5,957 nt of DNA from Methylacidiphilum caldifontis (GTDB lineage Bacteria; Verrucomicrobiota; Verrucomicrobiia; Methylacidiphilales; CAMAQI01), in NCBI GenBank assembly GCA_945860255.1, contig CAMAQI010000150.1, positions 1 through 5,957 of the forward strand. The letters are read 5' to 3'. The notes under the pieces are model-generated. The model was given only the letters and a program-made list of their open reading frames with translations, did not search any database and had not been told where the DNA came from. This document shows positions 1-5,957 of the stretch, in pieces. How positions within the stretch are numbered: position 1 is the first letter of the stretch; each line of letters opens with the position of its first letter. The translations under genes and the position numbers were made by a program.

Positions 1-274
1 AAAAACTGACCTCCACACAACAAAGTCTTGTTTTATAAAAACAAGTATAGTTGTCTACTCTCTCATCAGACATTTTTTTGAAGATTTTATCCACCTCTTC
101 TGGACTTCTCAGCGGAATTCCAAATAAATGCACATCGGGATCAATTTCATTCGTCTTTTTCGGTTCAAATGCAACCGAGGGAGCTTCATTTGATTCCATT
201 TCTTGAGGGATCTCTTGGGTCTGCATTAAGCCCGTTAAGAATATCAAAAAAAACGCAATAGCTTTTTTATTCAT
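1..274 (-). CDS. Small exported protein of unknown function, 3' end cut by window edge
   Basis: I do not recognise this protein. An open frame reads leftward from ATG at 274 for 91 codons without a stop and leaves the window, so its C-terminus is missing. The start MNKKAIAFFLIFLTGLM has a Lys-Lys n-region followed by about 13 hydrophobic residues, as in a Sec signal peptide. No clear AxA cleavage site or lipobox is visible, so it could be secreted, periplasmic or anchored. The following stretch (about residues 20-50) is rich in Glu, Pro and Asn and probably disordered. Residues 50-77 look more structured, and there is a cysteine cluster at C78, C85 and C86 that could form disulfides. An AAGG lies three bases before the ATG and an AGGG eight bases before it, either of which could serve as ribosome binding site. 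Its GC content is about 36% by hand count, lower than the neighbours. It is divergent from the Rsm22-like gene. Export is inferred and the function is unknown. Confidence 0.7.
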   Translation of the reverse strand, partial: MNKKAIAFFLIFLTGLMQTQEIPQEMESNEAPSVAFEPKKTNEIDPDVHLFGIPLRSPEEVDKIFKKMSDERVDNYTCFYKTRLCCVEVSF

Positions 275-318
275 ATTCCTTACCCTGCCTCACTCAAGAG
301 AACTGAAAAGCATCAATT
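275..318. other. 44-base divergent intergenic region
   Basis: This is the only sizeable non-coding gap in the window. It separates the minus-strand exported protein from the plus-strand Rsm22-like gene, so it holds both 5' leaders. The minus-strand side has plausible purine-rich ribosome binding sites (AAGG at 278-281). The plus-strand side has only a weak purine stretch (AAGAGAAC near 296-302) and no good Shine-Dalgarno sequence close to 319. I see no convincing -35/-10 pair. Forty-four bases is too short for two complete promoters, so at least one promoter probably lies within the opposing gene. Confidence 0.4.
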
Positions 319-1443
319 ATGAATACTCCTTATCCGGTCGATTACGAACAATACTGGCTCAAACAGGCCCTCCGCCATTTTAAAACAGCCGAGGTCAACA
401 AGGCGATCTTAGCCCTCGAACCGGCCGTTCGCTACTTAAGCGATCAGTTCACCACGAAACGCAGTGAGGATTTTGCGCACTACTCTGAAGATCCTGAACT
501 TCTGCTGGCCTATGGAATGTTTTTCTTTCCTCAGACTTATTCCCGAGTTCGCTTTCCGTTGGAGGAACTGATCCGCTTTACCCCTTGGCGTCCGAAAAGT
601 GATGCGCCCTTTCAAATCCTCGATATGGGCTGTGGACTGGGTGCCGCAAGTCTGAGTATTGCAGATTTTTTTCCGGGTCAACCGACCAAAATCATTGGTT
701 GGGATCAATCCCCTACAAGCCTGAAGCATTTCGAGGCCATTGCCCGTGACCGTCGCATCGACCTTCATACTTTCAATAAAGATCTTCACCGACTTCCGAT
801 CAAAGTGAAGCCACACGTTTCCGATCTCGTCCTTATGAGTTTTTCTTTGAATGAACTCTTCCAAACCGTTGAGCCGGAAATTTCTTGGCTTGAATCCCTT
901 TGGAGCCTTGTTCAAGAAGAGGGACTGCTACTCATCATTGAGCCCTCCCTTCATCAAACACCGGTTCGATTAGAGAAAATTCGCGAGTTTTTCCGTGCTC
1001 AATCGAACTCTCATATTCTCGCCCCTTGCCTTCACTCTGAAACCTGCCCCCTGCTCAAAAACGTCAAGACACAATGTCATGAAGTCCGACATTGGAAACC
1101 TCCTGAAAGCCTGAAGATCCTCAATAAAGGTCTTTTCCGTGAAATCTCACTTTTAAAGTTCAGCTTCCTCGCCATTCAAAAAACGACCGTCGCTCCACGA
1201 CCGTTAAACCCCCAGGTGACTCGAATGATCTCACCCATGCTTGATGAAAATGGGAAAACCATTTTTCATGGCTGCTCTGGAGATGGGGTGGCCCGTCGAC
1301 ATGAGATCCTGCACCGTCATCTAACAAAACCGGAGCGTCACGATCTTCTTCAAGTGGAGCGAGGAACCCGACTCCAACTTCCCGACTATGAAATCGTCGG
1401 AAAACCGGAGGCCTTCCGAATTAAAAACATTATTCAACCTTAA
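319..1443 (+). CDS. Rsm22/METTL17-type methyltransferase-like protein (ribosomal small subunit assembly)
   Basis: This 374-residue protein belongs to the Rsm22 family, whose mitochondrial members (yeast Rsm22, human METTL17) act in small ribosomal subunit assembly. A Rossmann-type SAM-binding fold is marked by motif I, LDMGCGLGAAS (101-111), the acidic strand end GWDQS (127-131), and the family-typical SFSLNEL (174-180). The N-terminal helical part includes AYGMFFFPQTYS (64-75), matching the family's segment before motif I. After the fold comes APCLHSETCPLL (235-246), the Rsm22 hallmark, then QCH (252-254) and HGCSGDG (317-323). Cysteines 237, 243, 253 and 319 have the order and spacing of the 4Fe-4S ligands in METTL17. 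The start is secure because an in-frame TGA lies at 304-306 and the next Met is at residue 67. The gene converges on the ligase operon with overlapping stops. Whether the bacterial protein methylates rRNA or acts as an assembly factor is not known; family assignment is confident, activity is inferred. Confidence 0.88.
   Translation: MNTPYPVDYEQYWLKQALRHFKTAEVNKAILALEPAVRYLSDQFTTKRSEDFAHYSEDPELLLAYGMFFFPQTYSRVRFPLEELIRFTPWRPKSDAPFQILDMGCGLGAASLSIADFFPGQPTKIIGWDQSPTSLKHFEAIARDRRIDLHTFNKDLHRLPIKVKPHVSDLVLMSFSLNELFQTVEPEISWLESLWSLVQEEGLLLIIEPSLHQTPVRLEKIREFFRAQSNSHILAPCLHSETCPLLKNVKTQCHEVRHWKPPESLKILNKGLFREISLLKFSFLAIQKTTVAPRPLNPQVTRMISPMLDENGKTIFHGCSGDGVARRHEILHRHLTKPERHDLLQVERGTRLQLPDYEIVGKPEAFRIKNIIQP
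1440..1443. other. Convergent stop codons sharing TTAA
   Basis: The palindrome TTAA gives TAA to the plus-strand Rsm22-like gene (1441-1443) and TAA to the minus-strand transglutaminase-like gene (1440-1442 read on the minus strand). Two unrelated convergent genes therefore end within the same four bases. No intergenic terminator is possible here, so transcripts of either strand must run into the opposite gene unless they are stopped by a signal inside coding sequence. Confidence 0.95.
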
Positions 1444-2303
1444 AGATCGGAAAGATCGACAGAAAGAGAAAGGGAATGAGACCCGCCGCCAGTGAGAGTT
1501 CCTCGGATTAAACTGACATCGCTATAATCCTTCCCCCATCCAATCACCACATAGTTTTCATCAACGAGGCGGTTGTTGGTGGGATCGATATCGATCCACC
1601 CGGAGCCGGGAATAAATACTGAGACCCAGGCATGGGAGGCATCTCCCCCGACCAGTTTCATTTGTCCCGGTTGGGGGGCCGTTCGGATGTAACCGCTCAC
1701 ATAACGGGCGGCAATCCCCATCGAGCGCAAGGCCGCAACTTGTAGATGGGCAAAATCTTGACAAACCCCACGCTTTTCTTTGATGACCTCCGAAAGGGGG
1801 GTGCTCACGGTGGTCGCCTGAGGATCAAAGGTATAATCGTTGAAAATCCGTTTCGATAAATCGAGGACCCCTACTAAAATCGGTATCTCTTTAGGAAAAC
1901 TTTTCTCGGTCCAATCATGCAGCCCATTCACCCAAGGGGCATAAGGGGAGGGATAAAGATAGAGACGAGGATCGAGTTGATTCATTTTTTGGAGATCAAG
2001 GATCACTTGACTCCATGATGGCGTTAAACTCGGATCAATAAAAGGCCGTGGAACGGTCTCAACTTGACTCACACATTTAATTTGAAAAAAACGATGAGCC
2101 TGCTCAATGAAGACCTCGGTGAGATGATTCCCCAAAGAGTCGATACTCTCACGAACAAGGCTCGGCATCGGAAAAAAGTCGAAACGAAAGGACTCGACTT
2201 TTTGAATCTCACTATTTCGCGGTCTCAATCGGAGACGGTGTCGGGAAAGAGAGACTTCCTCGGAATAACGATATTCCGTCCAATGTTCGACTTTTGTTCT
2301 CAT
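1440..2303 (-). CDS. Transglutaminase-like domain protein of the ATP-grasp/alpha-E/DUF2126 operon
   Basis: A 287-residue cytoplasmic protein of the bacterial transglutaminase-like family (COG1305 type). The N-terminal beta-rich region (about 1-85), with HWTEYRYSEEVSLSRHRLRL, is the bacterial transglutaminase-like N domain found in this operon type, and it fixes the start. The papain-like core (about 145-245) carries the full catalytic triad: Cys181 in RGVCQDFAHL, His224 in GDASHAWVSV and Asp240 in GWIDIDPTNN. It may therefore be an active peptidase or transamidase. There is no signal peptide. The C-terminal tail, including GTLTGGGSHSLSL, is typical of the family. It is the last gene of the operon. 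Its ATG overlaps the TGA of the ligase fusion, and I see no Shine-Dalgarno sequence before it, so translation is probably coupled. In the published genomic prediction for this gene set, such enzymes would cleave or transfer the peptide made by the ligases; the substrate is unknown. Length is normal and no key residue is missing. Confidence 0.92.
   Translation of the reverse strand: MRTKVEHWTEYRYSEEVSLSRHRLRLRPRNSEIQKVESFRFDFFPMPSLVRESIDSLGNHLTEVFIEQAHRFFQIKCVSQVETVPRPFIDPSLTPSWSQVILDLQKMNQLDPRLYLYPSPYAPWVNGLHDWTEKSFPKEIPILVGVLDLSKRIFNDYTFDPQATTVSTPLSEVIKEKRGVCQDFAHLQVAALRSMGIAARYVSGYIRTAPQPGQMKLVGGDASHAWVSVFIPGSGWIDIDPTNNRLVDENYVVIGWGKDYSDVSLIRGTLTGGGSHSLSLSVDLSDL
2300..2303 (-). promoter_or_regulatory. 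ATGA stop-start overlap (translational coupling)
   Basis: On the minus strand the sequence ATGA contains the start codon of the transglutaminase-like gene (2303-2301) and the TGA stop of the ATP-grasp/alpha-E gene (2302-2300). The 30 bases upstream on that strand lack a recognisable AGGAGG-like sequence, so reinitiation by ribosomes finishing the upstream gene is the simplest way to translate the downstream one. This supports a single co-regulated operon. Confidence 0.85.
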
Positions 2304-4870
2304 ATCGATTCTGAAAGGGTTAAGATTTTTTCATGACCGACAGAGGAGGTTCTTAAATGAGTAAAAAAGCGACGCGAGATAAGTCCCGAAAGCTCTCCCA
2401 TCACTCCCTCAACATTTTGGAGTACCTTCAAATCAAACTTCGAGGACTCAATGAGTCGCACCTCGTTTAAAATTTTTAATACAAGCCGCTCTTCCGGCAG
2501 CTTATAAGATTCATCCTGCTCACGTGGAATATTCAAAAGATGTTCTAAAATTCGCGAAAGCTGTCCCACTAATGAACGAGGATTGACTTCATCACAAAGC
2601 AATAGTTCGATGACCGTCTCTCGATGAATCTCATTATATTTATCTTGATAGGTGGTCCCGGCATCAAAAACATCGAGGAGCGTTTGAAACAAAACTCCCT
2701 GTGCGTGCTCGCTCTGTGCCGATCGATCCAACATAAACTCCGAAACAATCCGCGCGCTGTAAAGGGAACGTTCGATCCGTCTTCCAATATCGATAAATCG
2801 CCACCCAAAATCGTGATTGCGATTCTCGACGATCACTCCGTTCAAGGCCGAAAAATGTAAAAGCACCTGATTTAAGTTTAAATCAAAGGCACGATGATTC
2901 TTATTGTTCGAAGTTTGACTCTCTAAACAATAACTGAGCTGATTCGCAATCCACCAGGTGTCATGGGTCACTTGATCTCGTACGGTTGTCACCACCTCTC
3001 GAAGCCGATCCACGACATCAATCAAGGTTCCTGAATATTCACGATTTAACATTCTTAAAATCACCGAGGAGCGCAGCTCCTCTAAGGTCTTGATCTGAAT
3101 CGTTTCAGGAGCGATTTGACCAAAATGAATCAAGGTTCGAATGAGCGGGCGAAGATAGTCGAGAGATAGTGAGCCATGATTTCCGGCAAGTCCCTCGATG
3201 ATGGTTCTGGTCACGCGAGTGGAAAACTCTCCACGTTCGGCATAGCGACCAAACCAAAAGAGATTATCCACAGTACGACTCGTTAAACTCGTGTCGAGTC
3301 GCTTCGGTCGACTCGAGGTGACTTGAATCGGAGACTGACTTTGAGATTGGCTCTGAATCGAAGAGGATACCGTTAAACTCTCCTCTTCAAAATCGACCCA
3401 CGTATCCTTTGATCCTCCCGACTGTTTAATCAAAGCCCCGTGACTCGTCTCCTCATCCGCCATCCGAGTCAATCCCCCTGGCATCACGATATAATCATCT
3501 CCTGAACGAACGGCAAAAACACGCAAGACCATCGAGCGAGGTTCGAGAACTCCCCCGCGAAAATCAGGCGATTGAGAAAGCCGAACCCCCTCTTTTGCCG
3601 CAAACATTTCTGGCCGATGCTCGATCTTATTTCGAAGCTCCGCTAAATCATCAAAGGATTGCGGGAAATCTCCGGGGAAATCAAAGGCCGGTTGAACAAC
3701 AAGCCGTTGCAGATGATTTAAAACATACTCTCGCTCTCTCTTTTGACCACACCACCAAGTCGCCACAGAAGGCATCAGCAGTTTTTCCCCCAACAAACTC
3801 TCGGAGATCTTCGATAGATAGGGCTCCAAAGTAGAAGATTGGATCAATCCACTCCCCAGACTATTGGCTAAGGTCACTGTTCCCGCACGAACCGCGTTCA
3901 TTAATCCAGCGACGCCTAAAACAGACTCGTTCCTAAACTCTAACGGATCACAATAATCATCATCGACTCGACGGATGATCACATCGACCCGCTTTAATCC
4001 TTTGAGAGTGCGAATGTAAACAATATCGTCGCGAACGGTTAAATCCTGCCCCTCCACTAAATCGAGCCCCAAATGCCGTGCCAAATAAGCCTGTTCAAAA
4101 TAGGTTTCATTCAACGGTCCCGGAGTCAAAAGAACAATTGTCGGTGTCTCCCCCGATCGTGGGGAGAGCGCCTCAAGGGATTCGTGCATTTTTCGAAAAA
4201 AACCGCCTAATCGGGCAATATTCATCGAGCGAAAAGCCTCAGGAAAAACACGAGCCATAACGACTCGATTTTCAAGGGCATAGCCGGCCCCAGAGGGGGC
4301 TTGAGCACGATCGGAAAGAACCCACCAATTGCCATCCGGTGAACGGGCGAGATCGACGGCATACAGCGTCAGTCGCGCTCCCTGGGTGACAGGGACTCCG
4401 ACGCAAGAACGAAGCCATGAGCGACTTCCGTAAATTAAAGCAGGAGGAATGAGTCCATCGGCGATTAACTTATTTTTTCCATAAAGATCTTCGAGGATCT
4501 GGTTCAGCAGACGACCTCGTTGACGAACCGCACGATCAATCCCTTTCCACTCCCCACGGGAGATACAAAAAGGAATCGGATTTAATTCCCAAGGACGAAT
4601 CAATCCTTGTCGATCCCCACTGCGATCTTGATTATAGGCGACCCCATTCTCTAACAAAATTCGCTTCGCTCGATTCCAGCGAACGGTAATTTCCTCCGCA
4701 CCTAAATTCGAAAAATAGTGATCCAACTCCTTCCAATGGGGACGAAGAGCCCCCTCTGAAGAGAGAAACTCATCAAAATGAGCCCCTAATGTCCCCTCTT
4801 TGCGCCGATATCCCAAATGACTCTTGAGATTTTGGGGAGGAGCAAAAGATGTAATCGAATCGGACACCAT
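2300..4870 (-). CDS. Fusion of circularly permuted ATP-grasp ligase and alpha-E (DUF403) domain
   Basis: An 856-residue predicted cytoplasmic protein joining two families that are often separate genes. Residues about 30-495 are a circularly permuted type 2 ATP-grasp ligase (COG2308 type). Signatures are NGVAYNQDRSG (75-85), QRGRLLNQILEDLYG (117-131), APSGAGYALENR (191-202), RRVDDDYCDPLEFR (300-313), NAVRAGTVTLANSLGSGLIQ (325-344) and PSVATWWCG (367-375). Such enzymes activate a carboxylate with ATP to form an amide bond. Residues about 500-525 form a Ser/Gln-rich linker with four Gln-Ser pairs. Residues about 528-840 are the alpha-E domain, opening with SRTVDNLFWFGRYAERGE (531-548), an all-helical partner of unknown biochemical role. 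The start is the most upstream possible, since an in-frame TAG sits at 4877-4879. It lies 27 bases after the DUF2126 gene and overlaps the next gene by four. Position 344 is Gln where I recall an acidic residue in relatives. Family assignment is strong; the substrate is unknown. Confidence 0.93.
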   Translation of the reverse strand: MVSDSITSFAPPQNLKSHLGYRRKEGTLGAHFDEFLSSEGALRPHWKELDHYFSNLGAEEITVRWNRAKRILLENGVAYNQDRSGDRQGLIRPWELNPIPFCISRGEWKGIDRAVRQRGRLLNQILEDLYGKNKLIADGLIPPALIYGSRSWLRSCVGVPVTQGARLTLYAVDLARSPDGNWWVLSDRAQAPSGAGYALENRVVMARVFPEAFRSMNIARLGGFFRKMHESLEALSPRSGETPTIVLLTPGPLNETYFEQAYLARHLGLDLVEGQDLTVRDDIVYIRTLKGLKRVDVIIRRVDDDYCDPLEFRNESVLGVAGLMNAVRAGTVTLANSLGSGLIQSSTLEPYLSKISESLLGEKLLMPSVATWWCGQKREREYVLNHLQRLVVQPAFDFPGDFPQSFDDLAELRNKIEHRPEMFAAKEGVRLSQSPDFRGGVLEPRSMVLRVFAVRSGDDYIVMPGGLTRMADEETSHGALIKQSGGSKDTWVDFEEESLTVSSSIQSQSQSQSPIQVTSSRPKRLDTSLTSRTVDNLFWFGRYAERGEFSTRVTRTIIEGLAGNHGSLSLDYLRPLIRTLIHFGQIAPETIQIKTLEELRSSVILRMLNREYSGTLIDVVDRLREVVTTVRDQVTHDTWWIANQLSYCLESQTSNNKNHRAFDLNLNQVLLHFSALNGVIVENRNHDFGWRFIDIGRRIERSLYSARIVSEFMLDRSAQSEHAQGVLFQTLLDVFDAGTTYQDKYNEIHRETVIELLLCDEVNPRSLVGQLSRILEHLLNIPREQDESYKLPEERLVLKILNEVRLIESSKFDLKVLQNVEGVMGELSGLISRRFFTHLRTSSVGHEKILTLSESI

Positions 4871-4879
4871 TTTTTTCTA

Positions 4880-4886
4880 CCTTTTC
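4880..4886 (-). promoter_or_regulatory. Ribosome binding site of the ATP-grasp/alpha-E gene
   Basis: Read on the minus strand, GAAAAGG lies nine bases before the ATG at 4870, within the 27-base gap that follows the DUF2126 stop. It is a moderate Shine-Dalgarno match at acceptable spacing. Together with the in-frame TAG two codons before the ATG it supports the chosen start. The gap has no hairpin or T-run, so no terminator separates the two genes. Confidence 0.55.
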
Positions 4887-4897
4887 TTCCCAACTCT

Positions 4898-5957
4898 TCA
4901 AGCACGGACAAAACGCCTTAAATCCAAGGTCATCGGAAATTCCTTGGAAAGATCGAGCGGGGGGGGAACAAAGTTTCCCGGTTTATGCCCTCCTTGAATG
5001 AATCGGGCTAAACGACGACTCTCCGCTTCGTAAGAATTCACTGGAAAAGTATCATAACTTCGCCCTCCCGGATGAGCCACATAACAGGTACATCCCCCCA
5101 CTGTTTTCCTATTCCATGCATCATAAAGATCAAAGATCAATGGACTTTGAACTCCAATCGTCGGCTGGAGACACTCAGGCGGTTGCCAAGCCCGATAACG
5201 CACTCCTGCCACGTACTCACCGACAACCCCCGTCGAGGTCATCGGAACCGGAATTCCATTACACAAGACTTGATACCGAGAGCCGACCATTCCTTTCGTC
5301 TTAATTTGAACCCGTTCTAATGAGGAATCGACATTGCGAACCGTCCCCGATCCACCCCCCTCCTCCCCCAACACATGCCAAGGCTCCAATGCATTGCGAA
5401 CCTCCAGCTCAATTTCTCGATAATTGGTTTTTCCAAAAAAGGGAAAGCGAAACTCAAAATGCGGCGCAAACCACTCCTCTTTAAAGCCATAGCCGGACTC
5501 ATTCAGATGACCTAATACATCTTTCAAATCTTGTCTGACAAAATGAGGAAGTAAAAAACGATCATGCAGCTCGGTTCCCCATGGAACTAACGGTTGACGA
5601 TACGGCTCCTCCCAAAAATGGGCCACCATCGATCTCAATAACAATTGTTGCGTCAAACTCATCCGCGCATGAGGGGGCATCTCAAAAGCTCTCATCTCTA
5701 AAAGCCCCTGTCGCCCTGAGGCATTATCTGGCGAATAAAGCTTATCGATACAAAATTCTGAGCGATGCACGTTTCCGGTCACATCAACCAACAAATTTCT
5801 GAAAATTCGATCCACTAGCCACGGAGGAACTTCTTTTTTATCCGGAATCTGATTAAAGGCGATCTCCAACTCATAAAGCGCATCGTTCCGAGCCTCATCA
5901 ATCCGAGGACTTTGACAGGTCGGGCCAATAAACATTCCGGAAAATAAGTAGGAGAGC
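4898..5957 (-). CDS. C-terminal part of DUF2126 protein, a circularly permuted glutamine-synthetase-like ligase; 5' end outside window
   Basis: The frame is open from the right edge to TGA at 4898-4900, giving 352 residues (numbered from the first full codon at 5956). The Met at 5935 is internal: conserved-looking sequence (LSYLFSG) continues upstream of it. Family motifs in order are DEARNDALYELEIAF (20-34), DVTGNVHRSEFCIDK (58-72), LLEMRAFEMPPHAR (85-98), HVLGEEGGGSGTVR (194-207), VDSSLERVQ (209-217) and HPGGRSYDTFPVNSYEAE (295-312). These identify DUF2126 (COG4196 type), interpreted in published domain analysis as a permuted glutamine-synthetase-fold amide ligase. The His, Glu and Arg residues in the first motifs would then be metal and nucleotide ligands, which is inference. 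Full-length relatives are about 1,100 residues with an N-terminal transglutaminase-like domain, so roughly two thirds is missing here because of the window boundary. It is the most upstream operon gene visible. A run of eight C on the coding strand encodes Pro codons near its end. Confidence 0.92.
   Translation of the reverse strand, partial: LSYLFSGMFIGPTCQSPRIDEARNDALYELEIAFNQIPDKKEVPPWLVDRIFRNLLVDVTGNVHRSEFCIDKLYSPDNASGRQGLLEMRAFEMPPHARMSLTQQLLLRSMVAHFWEEPYRQPLVPWGTELHDRFLLPHFVRQDLKDVLGHLNESGYGFKEEWFAPHFEFRFPFFGKTNYREIELEVRNALEPWHVLGEEGGGSGTVRNVDSSLERVQIKTKGMVGSRYQVLCNGIPVPMTSTGVVGEYVAGVRYRAWQPPECLQPTIGVQSPLIFDLYDAWNRKTVGGCTCYVAHPGGRSYDTFPVNSYEAESRRLARFIQGGHKPGNFVPPPLDLSKEFPMTLDLRRFVRA

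Noticed and set aside
215..243. Possible promoter for the Rsm22-like gene (TTGGGT, then an AT-rich hexamer near 236-241)
   Set aside because: Spacing is about 15 bases and the -10 match is poor; it lies inside the opposing coding sequence, so support is too weak to annotate.
436..915. 159-codon minus-strand open frame
   Set aside because: It lies wholly inside the well-supported Rsm22-like gene on the other strand, and its translation shows no domain or family motif.
1382..1418. Possible terminator hairpins near the convergent gene ends
   Set aside because: Stems are only four to five base pairs (CCGAC/GTCGG at 1382-1400 and CGGA/TCCG at 1406-1418) with no proper U-tract in either direction, and they lie inside the Rsm22-like coding sequence.
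1578..1600. Perfect 16-base palindrome (1582-1597) extending to a near-perfect inverted repeat
   Set aside because: It lies in the conserved catalytic Asp motif Gly-Trp-Ile-Asp-Ile-Asp-Pro-Thr of the transglutaminase-like gene. The ATC GAT ATC GAT codons for Ile-Asp-Ile-Asp create it, so coding explains it without an operator or attachment site.
2064..2336. 90-codon plus-strand open frame across the start of the transglutaminase-like gene
   Set aside because: It overlaps two confirmed minus-strand genes antisense and has no recognisable motif or good ribosome binding site; it is a shadow of their codon use.
5317..5502. 61-codon minus-strand open frame inside the DUF2126 gene
   Set aside because: It is in an alternative frame of a gene with strong family motifs and has no feature of its own.

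Overview
The window carries four protein-coding genes, two of them cut by the window edges, and no RNA genes, mobile elements or CRISPR arrays that I could find. Coding density is almost complete: the largest gap between genes is 44 bases. The sequence looks like a Gram-negative bacterial chromosome of roughly 50% GC. Species cannot be read from it; a proteobacterial or Bdellovibrionota-like lineage is only a guess, based on the Rsm22-type protein and the gene style.

Left part (1-1443). A small exported protein of unknown function runs leftward off the window (1-274, minus). It is divergent from an Rsm22/METTL17-type methyltransferase-like protein (319-1443, plus), which has a clear SAM-binding motif and four cysteines spaced as expected for the iron-sulfur ligands of this ribosome-assembly family.

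Right part (1440-5957, all minus strand, transcribed from right to left). This is a tight three-gene operon: the C-terminal part of a DUF2126 protein (a circularly permuted glutamine-synthetase-like ligase; 4898 to beyond the right edge), then an 856-residue fusion of a circularly permuted ATP-grasp ligase with an alpha-E (DUF403) domain (2300-4870), then a stand-alone transglutaminase-like cysteine protease-fold enzyme (1440-2303). The last two genes overlap in an ATGA. Comparative genomics has predicted that this gene set forms a peptide synthesis or peptide-tagging system: two amide-bond-forming ligases, a helical partner domain and a peptidase or transamidase. Its substrate and biological role remain experimentally undefined as far as I know. 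The NTN-hydrolase (Anbu-type) often linked to it is not in this window.

The operon and the Rsm22-like gene converge and share a TTAA that supplies the stop codon on both strands, leaving no room for an intergenic terminator. The system is a known but uncharacterised family, not a new one. The most notable local features are the ligase/alpha-E fusion with its Gln-Ser linker and the complete cysteine set in the Rsm22-like protein.
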